From the NCBI GenBank assembly GCA_018401995.1, contig JAGYJR010000012.1:1-56349 (forward strand): a stretch of 56,349 nucleotides of DNA. The letters run 5' to 3'. Positions 28,398 through 36,431 of the stretch are shown here, one piece after another. The DNA comes from Flavobacterium sp. Its GTDB lineage: Bacteria > Bacteroidota > Bacteroidia > Flavobacteriales > Flavobacteriaceae. The translations under genes were made by a program, and so were the position numbers. The stretch's first letter is position 1; the number at the start of each line of letters is the position of its first letter. The notes beneath the pieces are model-generated. The model saw only the letters and a program-made list of their open reading frames with translations, made no database searches and had not been told where the DNA came from.

Positions 28398-30392
28398 ATG
28401 AAAACAAATTATACAAAAGCTATTGCGTCTCCAAATGTGAGATTCATAACACAGCTGCAATTACAAACTTTAATTGTAGTTACGCTACTCTTGTTGAGCT
28501 TTACAAAAGTAAATGCACAGGAAGAATACACGAAACCTTCTTGGATGTTTGGTGTAGCCGCAGGAGCGAATTTTAATTTCTATAGCGGTTCTACTTATAT
28601 GCTAAATGAAGGTTTTACGCCATTGGCCACTTTTCATAAAGGAAACGGTGTTGGTTTATTTCTTGCACCAAGCATAGAATATCACCGTCCGGATTCGAGA
28701 TTTGGATTTATTCTTCAAGCGGGTTATGATAGCCGTCGTGGTAGTTTTGATCAAGTAATGACACCTTGTGATTGTCCTGCTGACTTGGAAACTAAATTGA
28801 GCTATATTACCATTGAACCTAGTTTGCGTTTTGCTCCTTTCAAATCTAATTTCTACTTATATGGTGGTCCTCGATTTGCTTTTATTCAAGACAAATCGTT
28901 TACTTACAAACAAGGAACAAATCCTAATTTTCCGCTTCAAGAAGCCAATCCTGATGTGAAAGGTGATTTTAGTGACATGAATAAAAACATTATTTCCATG
29001 CAAATTGGATTGGGTTATGATATTCCTTTATACGGAACAACTAGTAAAACACAATTTGTTTTATCTCCGTTTGTAGCTTATCATCCTTACTTTGGTCAAA
29101 ATCCTAGAGATGTTGAAACTTGGAATATAACTACTGTTCGAGCTGGAGCCGTATTGAAATTTGGTCAAGGCAAATTAATCGAAACACCAGCAACTGGCGA
29201 AGTTTCATTTTCTTCCACTCCTCCTACCAATGTAGCGACTGTAAAAGTGGTTAGAGAAGTATTTCCTATTCGTAATTATGTATTTTTTAATGAAACTTCA
29301 ACAGCGATTCCTAATCGTTATGTTATATTAAACAAAAGTGAAGTAAAGGATTTCAAAGAAGATCAAGTGCAATTCAAAACGCCAAATACAGTTTCGGGGC
29401 GTTCGGAACGTCAAATGTTAGTATATTACAATATTCTAAATATTTTGGGAGATCGAATGGTTAAAAATCCAAATACGAAAATTACTTTGGTAGGTTCGTC
29501 AGAAAATGGCCGTCAAGAAGGTTTAGTTATGGCGCAAAATATCAAAACTTATTTGGTAACTGTTTTTGAAATCAATGAAAATAGAATTGCCGTAGAAGGA
29601 AGAGATAAACCGGCTGTTCCATCAGAACAAATTGGCGGTACAAAAGAACTTGGATTACTTAAAGAAGGCGACAGAAGAGTTTCTATCGAAAGTAACTCAC
29701 CAGAATTGTTAATGGAATTTCAAAGTGGAAAAAATGCACCTTTAAAACCAATTGAAATCGTAACAGGTAATCAAAATCCTAGTAAAGATGTAATTTTTGA
29801 TGTGAAAGGCGCAGAAGAAGCCTTAAGTTTTTGGACGTTACAAATTATTGATGAAAAAGGAAAAACACAAAACTATGGTCCTTATACGCAGGAACAAGTT
29901 AGTATTCCTAGAAAAACAATCATGGGTAACCAACCAGAAGGCAATTACAAAACCATCATGACAGGAACTACTAAAACAGGAAAGGTTATTAACCAAGAAA
30001 GCACCATGTTTTTAACGCCTTATGTGGCGCCAGTGGTTCAAGAAAGCATTCGATTTAGTGTTATTTATGAATTCAATGAATCTAAAGCAATTAATATTTA
30101 TGATAAATATTTAACCGAAATTGTTGCTCCAAAAATTCCTCAAAACGGCACTGTAATCATAACGGGTCACACTGATGTTATTGGAGAAGTTGACTACAAC
30201 AAAAACCTATCTTTAGCAAGAGCCAATGATGTGAAAAGCATTTTAGAAAAAAGTCTTGCTGCATCAGGAAGAACCGATGTGAAGTTTCAAGTTCGTGGTG
30301 AAGGTGAAAATGAAAAATTAGCACCATTTGAAAATAAATATCCAGAAGAACGTTTTTATAACAGAACCGTTATTATTGATATTATAAAATAA
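28398..30392 (+). CDS. OmpA-family outer-membrane protein with N-terminal beta-barrel
   Basis: 664 residues. A signal peptide (LLSFTKVNAQ, cleavage near residue 40) precedes a region of alternating hydrophobic strands, FGVAAGANFNFYSG to about residue 255, resembling an outer-membrane barrel. The middle (about 350-440) looks like a diverged OmpA-like module (ITLVGSSENGRQEGLVMAQN, ENRIAVEGRDKP). The C-terminal OmpA domain (about 550-664) has TVIITGHTDVIGEVDYNKN, LSLARANDVKSIL and a closing FYNRTVIIDI, the peptidoglycan-binding fold. It follows the DUF3494 lipoprotein by 36 bases with no terminator between, so the two are probably one transcript; anchoring or displaying that protein is an attractive but unproven role. 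Confidence 0.9.
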   Translation: MKTNYTKAIASPNVRFITQLQLQTLIVVTLLLLSFTKVNAQEEYTKPSWMFGVAAGANFNFYSGSTYMLNEGFTPLATFHKGNGVGLFLAPSIEYHRPDSRFGFILQAGYDSRRGSFDQVMTPCDCPADLETKLSYITIEPSLRFAPFKSNFYLYGGPRFAFIQDKSFTYKQGTNPNFPLQEANPDVKGDFSDMNKNIISMQIGLGYDIPLYGTTSKTQFVLSPFVAYHPYFGQNPRDVETWNITTVRAGAVLKFGQGKLIETPATGEVSFSSTPPTNVATVKVVREVFPIRNYVFFNETSTAIPNRYVILNKSEVKDFKEDQVQFKTPNTVSGRSERQMLVYYNILNILGDRMVKNPNTKITLVGSSENGRQEGLVMAQNIKTYLVTVFEINENRIAVEGRDKPAVPSEQIGGTKELGLLKEGDRRVSIESNSPELLMEFQSGKNAPLKPIEIVTGNQNPSKDVIFDVKGAEEALSFWTLQIIDEKGKTQNYGPYTQEQVSIPRKTIMGNQPEGNYKTIMTGTTKTGKVINQESTMFLTPYVAPVVQESIRFSVIYEFNESKAINIYDKYLTEIVAPKIPQNGTVIITGHTDVIGEVDYNKNLSLARANDVKSILEKSLAASGRTDVKFQVRGEGENEKLAPFENKYPEERFYNRTVIIDIIK

Positions 30393-30406
30393 AATAAAAA
30401 CATACT

Positions 30407-30438
30407 AAAAATCGCTTTGTCAACGCAAAGCGATTTTT
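30407..30438 (+). terminator. Terminator after the OmpA-family gene
   Basis: Perfect 13-bp stem AAAAATCGCTTTG (30407-30419) with CAAAGCGATTTTT (30426-30438) and extra Ts. It closes the DUF3494/OmpA locus. Confidence 0.92.
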
Positions 30439-30610
30439 TTTTGTCCATCCATGAAATATATAAATAAAGTCTAAAATTGTATAACAAACAAACGGAGATT
30501 AAAATTAGTTTTGCCCCGCTTATTAAGATACCTTTACAAGTATAAAATTAGTAAATTATATAAAGTAATTTAGCTTCTTTTCACTCAACAACTAATTAGT
30601 AATTTTTTTT

Positions 30611-31174
30611 ATGAAAATACACATAAAGTTCATGGTTTCGCTTCGCTGTAAAATGGCAGTAAAAGAAGAACTTGACAAGTTAAAATTAAAACATACCGCT
30701 ATTGACCTGGGCGAAGTTGCTCTTAAAAAAAACATTTCAGGCGATGATAGAGAACTTTTAAGAAAAGGACTTCTAAAAAAAGGCTTAGAATTGATAGATG
30801 ATAAAAAATCTTTATTAATTGCCAAAACAAAAACAATCATTATTGAACTCATTCATTACTCGGAAGAAAATACCAAAATCAATTATTCCGATTACATTAG
30901 CGAAAAACTCAACTACAATTACAACCAACTTGCCACCCTTTTTTCAGAAGTTACAGGAACTACAATTGCAAATTACATTATAATCAACAAGATAGAACGA
31001 GTTAAAGAACTGCTTTTATATGATGAATTATCGCTTACCGAAATCAGCCACCTTATGGAATACAGTAGTGTCGCGCATTTATCTGGCCAATTCAAAAGAA
31101 TAACCGGTTTAACACCAACCTATTTCAAAAAAATAAAGAAATACAAAAAACGCATCATGCTAGAAGATTTGTAG
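30611..31174 (+). CDS. AraC-type DNA-binding regulator
   Basis: 187 residues. The C-terminal AraC/XylS domain has two helix-turn-helices: LNYNYNQLATLFSEVTG near residues 97-113 and SLTEISHLMEYSSVAHLSGQ near 142-161, closing with KRITGLTPTYFKK. The first 70 residues (VSLRCKMAVKEELDKLKLKH) are short, charged and lack a sugar-binding cupin, a type I recall in Bacteroidota regulators. It is directly downstream of the DUF3494/OmpA locus but behind a terminator, so regulation of that locus is possible, not shown. A perfect terminator hairpin follows. Confidence 0.88.
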   Translation: MKIHIKFMVSLRCKMAVKEELDKLKLKHTAIDLGEVALKKNISGDDRELLRKGLLKKGLELIDDKKSLLIAKTKTIIIELIHYSEENTKINYSDYISEKLNYNYNQLATLFSEVTGTTIANYIIINKIERVKELLLYDELSLTEISHLMEYSSVAHLSGQFKRITGLTPTYFKKIKKYKKRIMLEDL

Positions 31175-31190
31175 CATTTAAAAAAACATC

Positions 31191-31216
31191 ATCCGATTTG
31201 ACATTTCAAATCGGAT
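31191..31216 (+). terminator. Terminator after the AraC-type gene
   Basis: Perfect 11-bp stem ATCCGATTTGA (31191-31201) with TCAAATCGGAT (31206-31216), loop CATT, followed by T-rich sequence. Confidence 0.9.
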
Positions 31217-31341
31217 TTTTTAGATATTTAAAATTAAAAATTTCATTTAAAAAAAGGCAAAAACTGCATTAAAATTCTAAATAAACAAAAAAAATGATAA
31301 ATACACAAGTAATATACTAATACTATACTTTTTCAAAAATA

Positions 31342-32130
31342 TTAAAAAATTCTCTCCTTCAAATACCCAATCACCGCTTCATTAAAAATAGCAGGTTGCT
31401 CTACATTTACTACGTGTCCGCAGTTTTGAATGATGAAAAGTTGGGCTGTTTTAACGTGATTGGCTACGACTTGTTTCACCGATGGCAAAAACATATAATC
31501 TTCTTCGCCCATTACATATAAGGTTGGGATGTTCAATTCTACTTGTCGGAACCATTTTAAAACGGGGTTGATTTCGGCAGTTAATTTAAACCATTTGATA
31601 AATTCTTTTTGGTACAATTTCTTCGCTTCGTTGATAAAAAGCAAGCGCGATTGCTTGTGGTTCTTTTTTGGCATAATGACAAAGGCGAAAAATCGGTATA
31701 AAATCAAATACGGTAAAACATATTTGAACGTATTGCCTAATTTCATTAAAACCTGTGAACGGAAATTCATTTTTAGAATGGCGCCACCTAAAATCATGGT
31801 TTGCACGCGTTCAGGATGCATTTCTGCTAATTGACGAATTACGATGGAACCTAAAGAAATCCCAATAAAATGGGATTTTTCAATCTGCAAATGTGTCAAA
31901 ACTTCTTGAATATCTTCCGCAATAGCCTTGAATGTATATTTTTGTTTTAATGCCGATTTTAATTGGTCTTTAGAATTTCCATGTCCTCGCAAATCCAGTA
32001 ATAAAACATTAAAATGCTTCTGAAATTCGCGCACTTGTTTGAACCAAATAGACGAACTTCCTCCTGCTCCGTGAACAAAAGTTACCCATTCAGTAGTGGC
32101 TGAATTTTCGTAAATAGTAAAATTAATCAA
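31342..32130 (-). CDS. Alpha/beta-hydrolase fold protein
   Basis: 262 cytoplasmic residues with the complete hydrolase triad pattern: oxyanion segment FVHGAGGSSSIWFKQ near 17-31, nucleophile elbow GISLGSIV near 95, acid in MGEEDYMFLPS near 207, and histidine in QNCGHVVNVEQP near 237. The closest-looking families are small esterases and haloperoxidase-like hydrolases; the substrate is unknown. It is the last gene of the minus-strand run from pyrF, 58 bases after the metal-receptor gene. Confidence 0.9.
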   Translation of the reverse strand: MINFTIYENSATTEWVTFVHGAGGSSSIWFKQVREFQKHFNVLLLDLRGHGNSKDQLKSALKQKYTFKAIAEDIQEVLTHLQIEKSHFIGISLGSIVIRQLAEMHPERVQTMILGGAILKMNFRSQVLMKLGNTFKYVLPYLILYRFFAFVIMPKKNHKQSRLLFINEAKKLYQKEFIKWFKLTAEINPVLKWFRQVELNIPTLYVMGEEDYMFLPSVKQVVANHVKTAQLFIIQNCGHVVNVEQPAIFNEAVIGYLKERIF

Positions 32131-32188
32131 GTGCTAATATTTTGGTCAAATATACTGCTTTTTAATTGGGACAAAAGCTAAACAAAAT

Positions 32189-32986
32189 CTAAATTTTAGC
32201 GTGTAAAAGTTTGAAATAATCAAAGGCTTTCAATAACCGACTGCCGTACCATGAAAACATTTCGCCATCTACGAAAACGGTTTTGGCATGATGCGTAAAT
32301 CGTCCGATTTCGAAGGCGTGTTCGTCTTTAAACGGAAAAGGTTCAGAAGACAAAAACACATAATCGGGATCACCTTCTAAACGGATTTTCTTTAATTCTA
32401 CTTCTGGATAGCGACTTTCTTTGTTGGCATAGATGTTTTCAAAATGATTCAGTTGTAACAATTCATTAATGAACGTATGATTTCCTGCCACCATATACGG
32501 ATTCGCCCAAATGAAATACGCGGCTTTTTTAATGGGTTTGTCTTTGATAAATTGCTGAAAATCTTGGTAAGCAAAGTTGATTTTGTCTATCCATTTTTGC
32601 GCTTCGGTACGTTTGTGGAACAATTGTCCGAAATCTGCAATCATTTGTAAATTGTCTTCAATTGTGTAAATATCGGTTACCCAAACTGGGCAAATTTGGC
32701 TTAACTCTTCCACAATTTCTTTGGTATTTTCTTCTTTGTTGCAAATGATAATATCGGGTTGGAGCGCTTTTATTTTATCGAATTTGATGTTTTTGGTACC
32801 GCCAATAATCGTTTTCGTAGCTTTAAAATGAAGAGGATGTACACAGAATTTAGTAATTCCAACGATGTTATCTTCCAAACCCAAATCATAAAGCAATTCG
32901 GTTTGTGATGGCACTAAAGAAACGATTCGAACAGGTTGTTTTTCGAATGTATGTGAAGTTCCTAGTTGGTCAATATAAGTAGCCAC
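32189..32986 (-). CDS. BtuF-like helical-backbone metal receptor, no signal peptide
   Basis: 265 residues of the class III periplasmic-binding-protein fold used for cobalamin and siderophores: RIVSLVPSQTELLYDLGLED (residues about 21-40), VGITKFCVHP, GGTKNIKFDKIKALQPDIII near 80-100 and a C-terminal DGEMFSWYGSRLL. Unlike true BtuF it starts MATYIDQLGT with no signal peptide or lipobox, so it should be cytoplasmic as read here. No permease or ATPase lies beside it. Cobalamin is the usual guess for this subfamily but the ligand is unproven. Confidence 0.85.
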   Translation of the reverse strand: MATYIDQLGTSHTFEKQPVRIVSLVPSQTELLYDLGLEDNIVGITKFCVHPLHFKATKTIIGGTKNIKFDKIKALQPDIIICNKEENTKEIVEELSQICPVWVTDIYTIEDNLQMIADFGQLFHKRTEAQKWIDKINFAYQDFQQFIKDKPIKKAAYFIWANPYMVAGNHTFINELLQLNHFENIYANKESRYPEVELKKIRLEGDPDYVFLSSEPFPFKDEHAFEIGRFTHHAKTVFVDGEMFSWYGSRLLKAFDYFKLLHAKI

Positions 32987-32998
32987 AAATTCACGAAT

Positions 32999-33502
32999 TT
33001 ATTTTTTATCCAAAAATTTAGCAATTGACTTACAATTAGTTACCAATAAATAACCTACAATAACATTAATAAAATTAACTGCAAACCAAAAATAATTTGT
33101 ATCGTGATTGGGAATGCTATAATTAGATGTTCTTAATTTAAATTCATTGATTAAATCCATTAAAAGAATTGGAAAATTGTCAATAACCATAAAACCTCCA
33201 ATCAAAATAATAGCGAATGTATAGATAGAATTGGTATTTAAATTACCCAAGACAATTTGGTCATCGTCAAAATTTGCAGTTAAATTCAATTTATCAATAA
33301 TCCAATCCGTTTGAAATAATAAAAATAGAAATAAAGCAATCAATAATAAAAAAGAACCAATTAGGACAAATAAAAAAGATAACTCTTCTCTATAAATATA
33401 AAGATTAGAAATATTTTGAGGTATAAAAGTGAACAATGAAATTACTAAGGAATACAACCCGAATAATTTTATTATGATTCTAAAGAAATCTTTTTTAGTC
33501 AT
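32999..33502 (-). CDS. Membrane protein of unknown function
   Basis: 167 residues with four membrane segments (IIKLFGLYSLVISLFTFIP, LFVLIGSFLLLIALFLFLLF, IYTFAIILIGGFMVI, FWFAVNFINVIVGYLLV) and a short cytoplasmic tail KSIAKFLDKK. It lies 5 bases after pyrF and 12 bases before the metal-receptor gene, within one probable transcript. I recognise no family. The AT-rich coding contrasts with pyrF, suggesting it was inserted into the operon. Confidence 0.72.
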   Translation of the reverse strand: MTKKDFFRIIIKLFGLYSLVISLFTFIPQNISNLYIYREELSFLFVLIGSFLLLIALFLFLLFQTDWIIDKLNLTANFDDDQIVLGNLNTNSIYTFAIILIGGFMVIDNFPILLMDLINEFKLRTSNYSIPNHDTNYFWFAVNFINVIVGYLLVTNCKSIAKFLDKK

Positions 33503-33507
33503 TTTTG

Positions 33508-34320
33508 TTAATTTAAAATTTGTTCCATTTCCTGTTGCAATTTCAATGCCTCTTCCCTAGCCTTTTCAGAAAAATCAATTCCATTGGAAGCGTAAATAAT
33601 TCCTCTAGATGAGTTGATTAGCAAACCAACGTTTTCGTTCATACCGTATTTACAAACCTCATCTAAACTGCCGCCTTGCGCACCAACACCAGGAACCAAC
33701 AAGAAACTATTCGGAACAATTTTTCTGATTTCAGTGAAATATTCCGCTTTGGTAGCACCAACAACATACATCAAATTTTCAGCATTTTTCCAAGATTTAG
33801 ACGTTTCCAAAACCACTTTGTACATTTCTTTTCCATCTACATTTTGTGTTTGAAAATCGAACGCGCCTTCATTGGAAGTTAAGGCTAACATAATGGTATG
33901 TTTGTTTTCAAAAGCTAAAAAAGGTTCCACCGAATCTTTTCCCATATATGGCGCCACAGTAACCGAATCAAAACTCAAATCTTCAAAAAAAGCTTTGGCA
34001 TACATAGAAGAAGTGTTGCCAATATCACCACGTTTTGCATCAGCAATTGTGAAAATTTCTGGATAGTTTTCGTTGATGTAATTGATTGTTTTTTCTAATG
34101 ATTGCCAACCTTTGATACCATAAGCTTCGTAAAATGCAGTATTTGGTTTGTAGGAAACACACAAATCGTGAGTCGCATCGATTATGGCTTTGTTGAATTC
34201 AAAAATTGGGTCTTCGGTTTGTAGTAAATGTGTTGGAATTTTATTTAAATCGACATCCAAACCTATACAAAGAAATGATTTTTTAGTTCGGATTTGATCT
34301 TGGAGTTGTTGTGTTGTCAA
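33508..34320 (-). CDS. pyrF: Orotidine-5'-phosphate decarboxylase (type 2)
   Basis: Converts OMP to UMP, the last step of de novo pyrimidine synthesis. The catalytic Lys-Asp array is in [16 protein letters not shown] (residues about 92-107); [14 protein letters not shown] opens the barrel and [12 protein letters not shown] holds the phosphate site. Length 270 and the GNTS after the catalytic motif mark the larger type 2 form. It heads the minus-strand run and has a consensus promoter upstream at 34352-34381. Pyrimidine genes are thus split between here and pyrR-pyrB at 1.5-3 kb. Confidence 0.96.
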   Translation of the reverse strand: MTTQQLQDQIRTKKSFLCIGLDVDLNKIPTHLLQTEDPIFEFNKAIIDATHDLCVSYKPNTAFYEAYGIKGWQSLEKTINYINENYPEIFTIADAKRGDIGNTSSMYAKAFFEDLSFDSVTVAPYMGKDSVEPFLAFENKHTIMLALTSNEGAFDFQTQNVDGKEMYKVVLETSKSWKNAENLMYVVGATKAEYFTEIRKIVPNSFLLVPGVGAQGGSLDEVCKYGMNENVGLLINSSRGIIYASNGIDFSEKAREEALKLQQEMEQILN

Positions 34321-34351
34321 AACAATAAGTTGTTTAGGGTTAGTTGCTATG

Positions 34352-34381
34352 CAAAGTTAATCTAAAGTTTTGGAAACACAA
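34352..34381 (-). promoter_or_regulatory. Consensus housekeeping promoter of pyrF
   Basis: On the minus strand TTG (34381-34379), exactly 19 bases, then TAACTTTG (34359-34352): a perfect fit to the Bacteroidota TTG-N19-TAnnTTTG promoter, about 32 bases before the pyrF start codon. Confidence 0.8.
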
Positions 34382-34433
34382 AGCTACTCTTCTTAGTTAT
34401 AAAGTGGGAATCATGTAACTTTTACAGCATTAT

Positions 34434-34470
34434 ATATAACACAAATTGATTCAATAAGTTACACCTTTGT
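34434..34470 (+). promoter_or_regulatory. Bipartite promoter-like element upstream of the small stress-type cluster
   Basis: ATATAACA (34434-34441), 21 bases, ACCTTTGT (34463-34470), about 60 bases before the first gene. It differs from the elements before the two DUF3494 genes by a single base within the conserved blocks, with identical spacing. A further ATGTAAC is at 34413-34419. Confidence 0.5.
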
Positions 34471-34531
34471 ATGATATAAAAAGATAAACTAAAAACTTAT
34501 CAAATCTAATATAAATTTAAAAAAATAAGAT

Positions 34532-34684
34532 ATGTCAAATTTATTATACGCTATCGCTGTTATACTTGTTATTCTTTGGGCACTAGGATTTTTCGTTTAT
34601 AGTTCGGGATCAATCATACATATTCTATTGGTAATTGCCGTGATTGCCATTTTGTTTCGATTAATCAAAGGTAGAAAAATATAA
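34532..34684 (+). CDS. Lmo0937-type 50-residue membrane protein
   Basis: A 50-residue frame (ATG 34532, TAA 34684). The product has two hydrophobic segments, LLYAIAVILVILWALGFFVY and IIHILLVIAVIAILFRLI, joined by SSGSI and ending KGRKI, the hallmark of the lmo0937 family of tiny membrane proteins found in stress-induced operons of many bacteria. It opens a run of five genes behind the bipartite promoter-like element. Function unknown; an envelope-stress role is inferred from the family and neighbours. Confidence 0.88.
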   Translation: MSNLLYAIAVILVILWALGFFVYSSGSIIHILLVIAVIAILFRLIKGRKI

Positions 34685-34702
34685 ATCATTAAAATCAAAA
34701 TT

Positions 34703-34972
34703 ATGAAAAATACAGATGTTGTTGTAGGTGTGTTAGGTGGATTAGCTGTTGGTGTGCTTTTAGGCGTATTATTTGCTCCTGATAAAGGAAGCAATACAAG
34801 AAAAAAAATCGCTCAAAAAGGAACTGATTTAAAAGATAATTTAAAAGGAAGTTTTGCTGATTTTATTGCTTCAGTTGAAGATCAATATTCCAATTTTACT
34901 TCCAACGCGGAAGATGTTCTTGAAGAAGGAAAATCGAAATTAGAAAAAGTGACCAAAGAAATTACAAAATAA
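34703..34972 (+). CDS. YtxH-domain protein
   Basis: 89 residues: an N-terminal membrane segment rich in small residues (VVVGVLGGLAVGVLLGVLFA) immediately followed by PDKGSNTRKKIAQKG, the YtxH/GvpP-type signature, then an amphipathic alpha-helical tail (EDVLEEGKSKLEKVTKEIT). YtxH is a Bacillus general-stress protein of unknown mechanism. It is 18 bases after the Lmo0937-type gene and 10 before the next, so co-transcription is likely. Confidence 0.9.
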   Translation: MKNTDVVVGVLGGLAVGVLLGVLFAPDKGSNTRKKIAQKGTDLKDNLKGSFADFIASVEDQYSNFTSNAEDVLEEGKSKLEKVTKEITK

Positions 34973-34982
34973 AAACACCGCA

Positions 34983-35354
34983 ATGGAAAATCTAGCCACT
35001 GATATAGAGCTACTTTATAAAAAAGCAGAACAGTATTCCAAAACCAGTTTTGAATTGCTGCAATTAAATACAATAGATAAAACTTCAGATGTAATATCTT
35101 CTTTATCTGTTATTATTTCAATTTCTATTATAGTGGCTATGTTTACTTTGTTCATTAACATTGGTATTAGTCTTTACATCGGAAAATTGCTAAACGATTA
35201 TGCTTTAGGCTTTTTCATTATTTCTGGATTCTATTTTGTGTTGGGAATTATCTTTTTTATATTTAGAAAAACCTTTATTAAAATTCCAATTGATAATTTA
35301 ATTGTTTCTAAGTTCTTGAAAAGCAGTTCTAATTCTGAAAAAAGTTCCAATTAA
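34983..35354 (+). CDS. Holin-superfamily-like membrane protein of a stress cluster
   Basis: 123 residues: an N-terminal helical stretch (ATDIELLYKKAEQYSKT), two membrane segments (VIISISIIVAMFTLFINIGI and ALGFFIISGFYFVLGIIFFIF), and a short cytoplasmic tail. The layout resembles the YqjE/holin-superfamily proteins that accompany YtxH-type genes. No lysin or phage gene is nearby, so it is not a phage holin in the working sense. Part of the five-gene run; function unknown. Confidence 0.75.
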   Translation: MENLATDIELLYKKAEQYSKTSFELLQLNTIDKTSDVISSLSVIISISIIVAMFTLFINIGISLYIGKLLNDYALGFFIISGFYFVLGIIFFIFRKTFIKIPIDNLIVSKFLKSSSNSEKSSN

Positions 35355-35372
35355 TTCTAAAGTATTTCGGAA

Positions 35373-35702
35373 ATGAAAACACTTAAACAAACGGATATAC
35401 TTGACAATAAAATCGCTGCTTTAAAATTAAGACGCGATACTGAATTTACGGAACTGAAAGAGCAATATTTTGTGGTTCACCATTCTTTTAACTTTACCAA
35501 TATTGTACATCATGGCATTTCTGAATTTTACAATACAGCCACAAATAAAAACAATCTACTTGCTACAGTTACTAGCGTTTTAGGCGGCTATTTATCAAAA
35601 AAGATAGTAGTAGGCGATTCAAATAATCCATTCAAACAAATTTTAGGTTACGGAATTCAATTTGTTGTAACTAGACTATTATCAAAATTCACTAACAAAT
35701 AA
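35373..35702 (+). CDS. Small protein of the stress cluster, possible membrane association
   Basis: 109 residues: an N-terminal charged helix (DILDNKIAALKLRRDTEFTELKEQ), then ATVTSVLGGYLSKKIVVGDSN and GYGIQFVVTRLLSKF, which are short hydrophobic patches rather than clear membrane spans. It is 18 bases after the previous gene and 10 before the next. I recall such proteins only beside YtxH-type genes in flavobacteria. No function known. Confidence 0.7.
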   Translation: MKTLKQTDILDNKIAALKLRRDTEFTELKEQYFVVHHSFNFTNIVHHGISEFYNTATNKNNLLATVTSVLGGYLSKKIVVGDSNNPFKQILGYGIQFVVTRLLSKFTNK

Positions 35703-35712
35703 ACAATCAAAA

Positions 35713-36363
35713 ATGAAAAATTTAAAATTTTTAGTTATCACGCTTTTATCAGGTTTTACACTACTTTCATGTAAAAATGAAAACCAAACCAATGCAGAAA
35801 AAGCTGTTGCAGATTATGAAAATTATGTAGACTCTATCAACAACCTTGCTATATTAGATATAGAATCGAGATGGGACTATATTGAAAACGATTATCAATT
35901 GAGAAAATTAGCTACAGAGAATGCTATAATCGCTATTGAGGACCGTGAAGATTTACAGGAAAAAATTATACTATCTAATGAAAAATATGAGCTTTACAGA
36001 ACAAATTATCTAGAACACCAAGAAAAAAATCAAAAGCCACAATTTAGAGCTACTTTATTTGGAAATGATAACATCGGAGATGACATTAGCTTTACTTGGG
36101 TTAATAAAGATAACATCTTAAACGTATTTGACAAATTTACCTCAACAGTAACTGCAAACAAAGATACGTATTCAAGAGAAGATTGGGATGAAATAAAAAT
36201 GTTATATGAAGCATTAGGAACAAGAAAAAATACCGTTGAAAAAGAAGGTTTATCTAGTTCTGACAACATGAAAATTGCCTCTATCAAAGTTAAATTTGCT
36301 CCAATGCTTACTATAAACAGAGCAGGAGAAAAATCAAAAGAAAACGCAGAAGCTAAAGAATAG
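35713..36363 (+). CDS. Predicted lipoprotein, last gene of the stress cluster
   Basis: 216 residues with a lipobox (SGFTLLSCKNEN, Cys at residue 20). The mature part is helical and highly charged: AEKAVADYENYVDSINN, WDYIENDYQLRKLATENA and a C-terminal half with WDEIKMLYEALGTRKNTVE. It resembles the DUF6565-type Bacteroidota lipoproteins as I remember them, but I am not certain. A strong terminator follows, closing the five-gene unit. Confidence 0.75.
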   Translation: MKNLKFLVITLLSGFTLLSCKNENQTNAEKAVADYENYVDSINNLAILDIESRWDYIENDYQLRKLATENAIIAIEDREDLQEKIILSNEKYELYRTNYLEHQEKNQKPQFRATLFGNDNIGDDISFTWVNKDNILNVFDKFTSTVTANKDTYSREDWDEIKMLYEALGTRKNTVEKEGLSSSDNMKIASIKVKFAPMLTINRAGEKSKENAEAKE

Positions 36364-36379
36364 TTCCTATTCGATTAAA

Positions 36380-36413
36380 AAAAATGCCAAACTTTAATTA
36401 GTTTGGCATTTTT
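36380..36413. terminator. Bidirectional terminator between the stress cluster and prfA
   Basis: Perfect 13-bp stem AAAAATGCCAAAC (36380-36392) with GTTTGGCATTTTT (36401-36413) between convergent genes. Confidence 0.92.
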
Positions 36414-36431
36414 AATTCTGTTTTCTTTCAA

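Noticed and set aside
34983..35354. Holin-like protein as a sign of a prophage
   Set aside because: No lysin, integrase, capsid or tail genes are nearby, and the neighbours are stress-type envelope genes; the holin resemblance is a fold-level likeness only.
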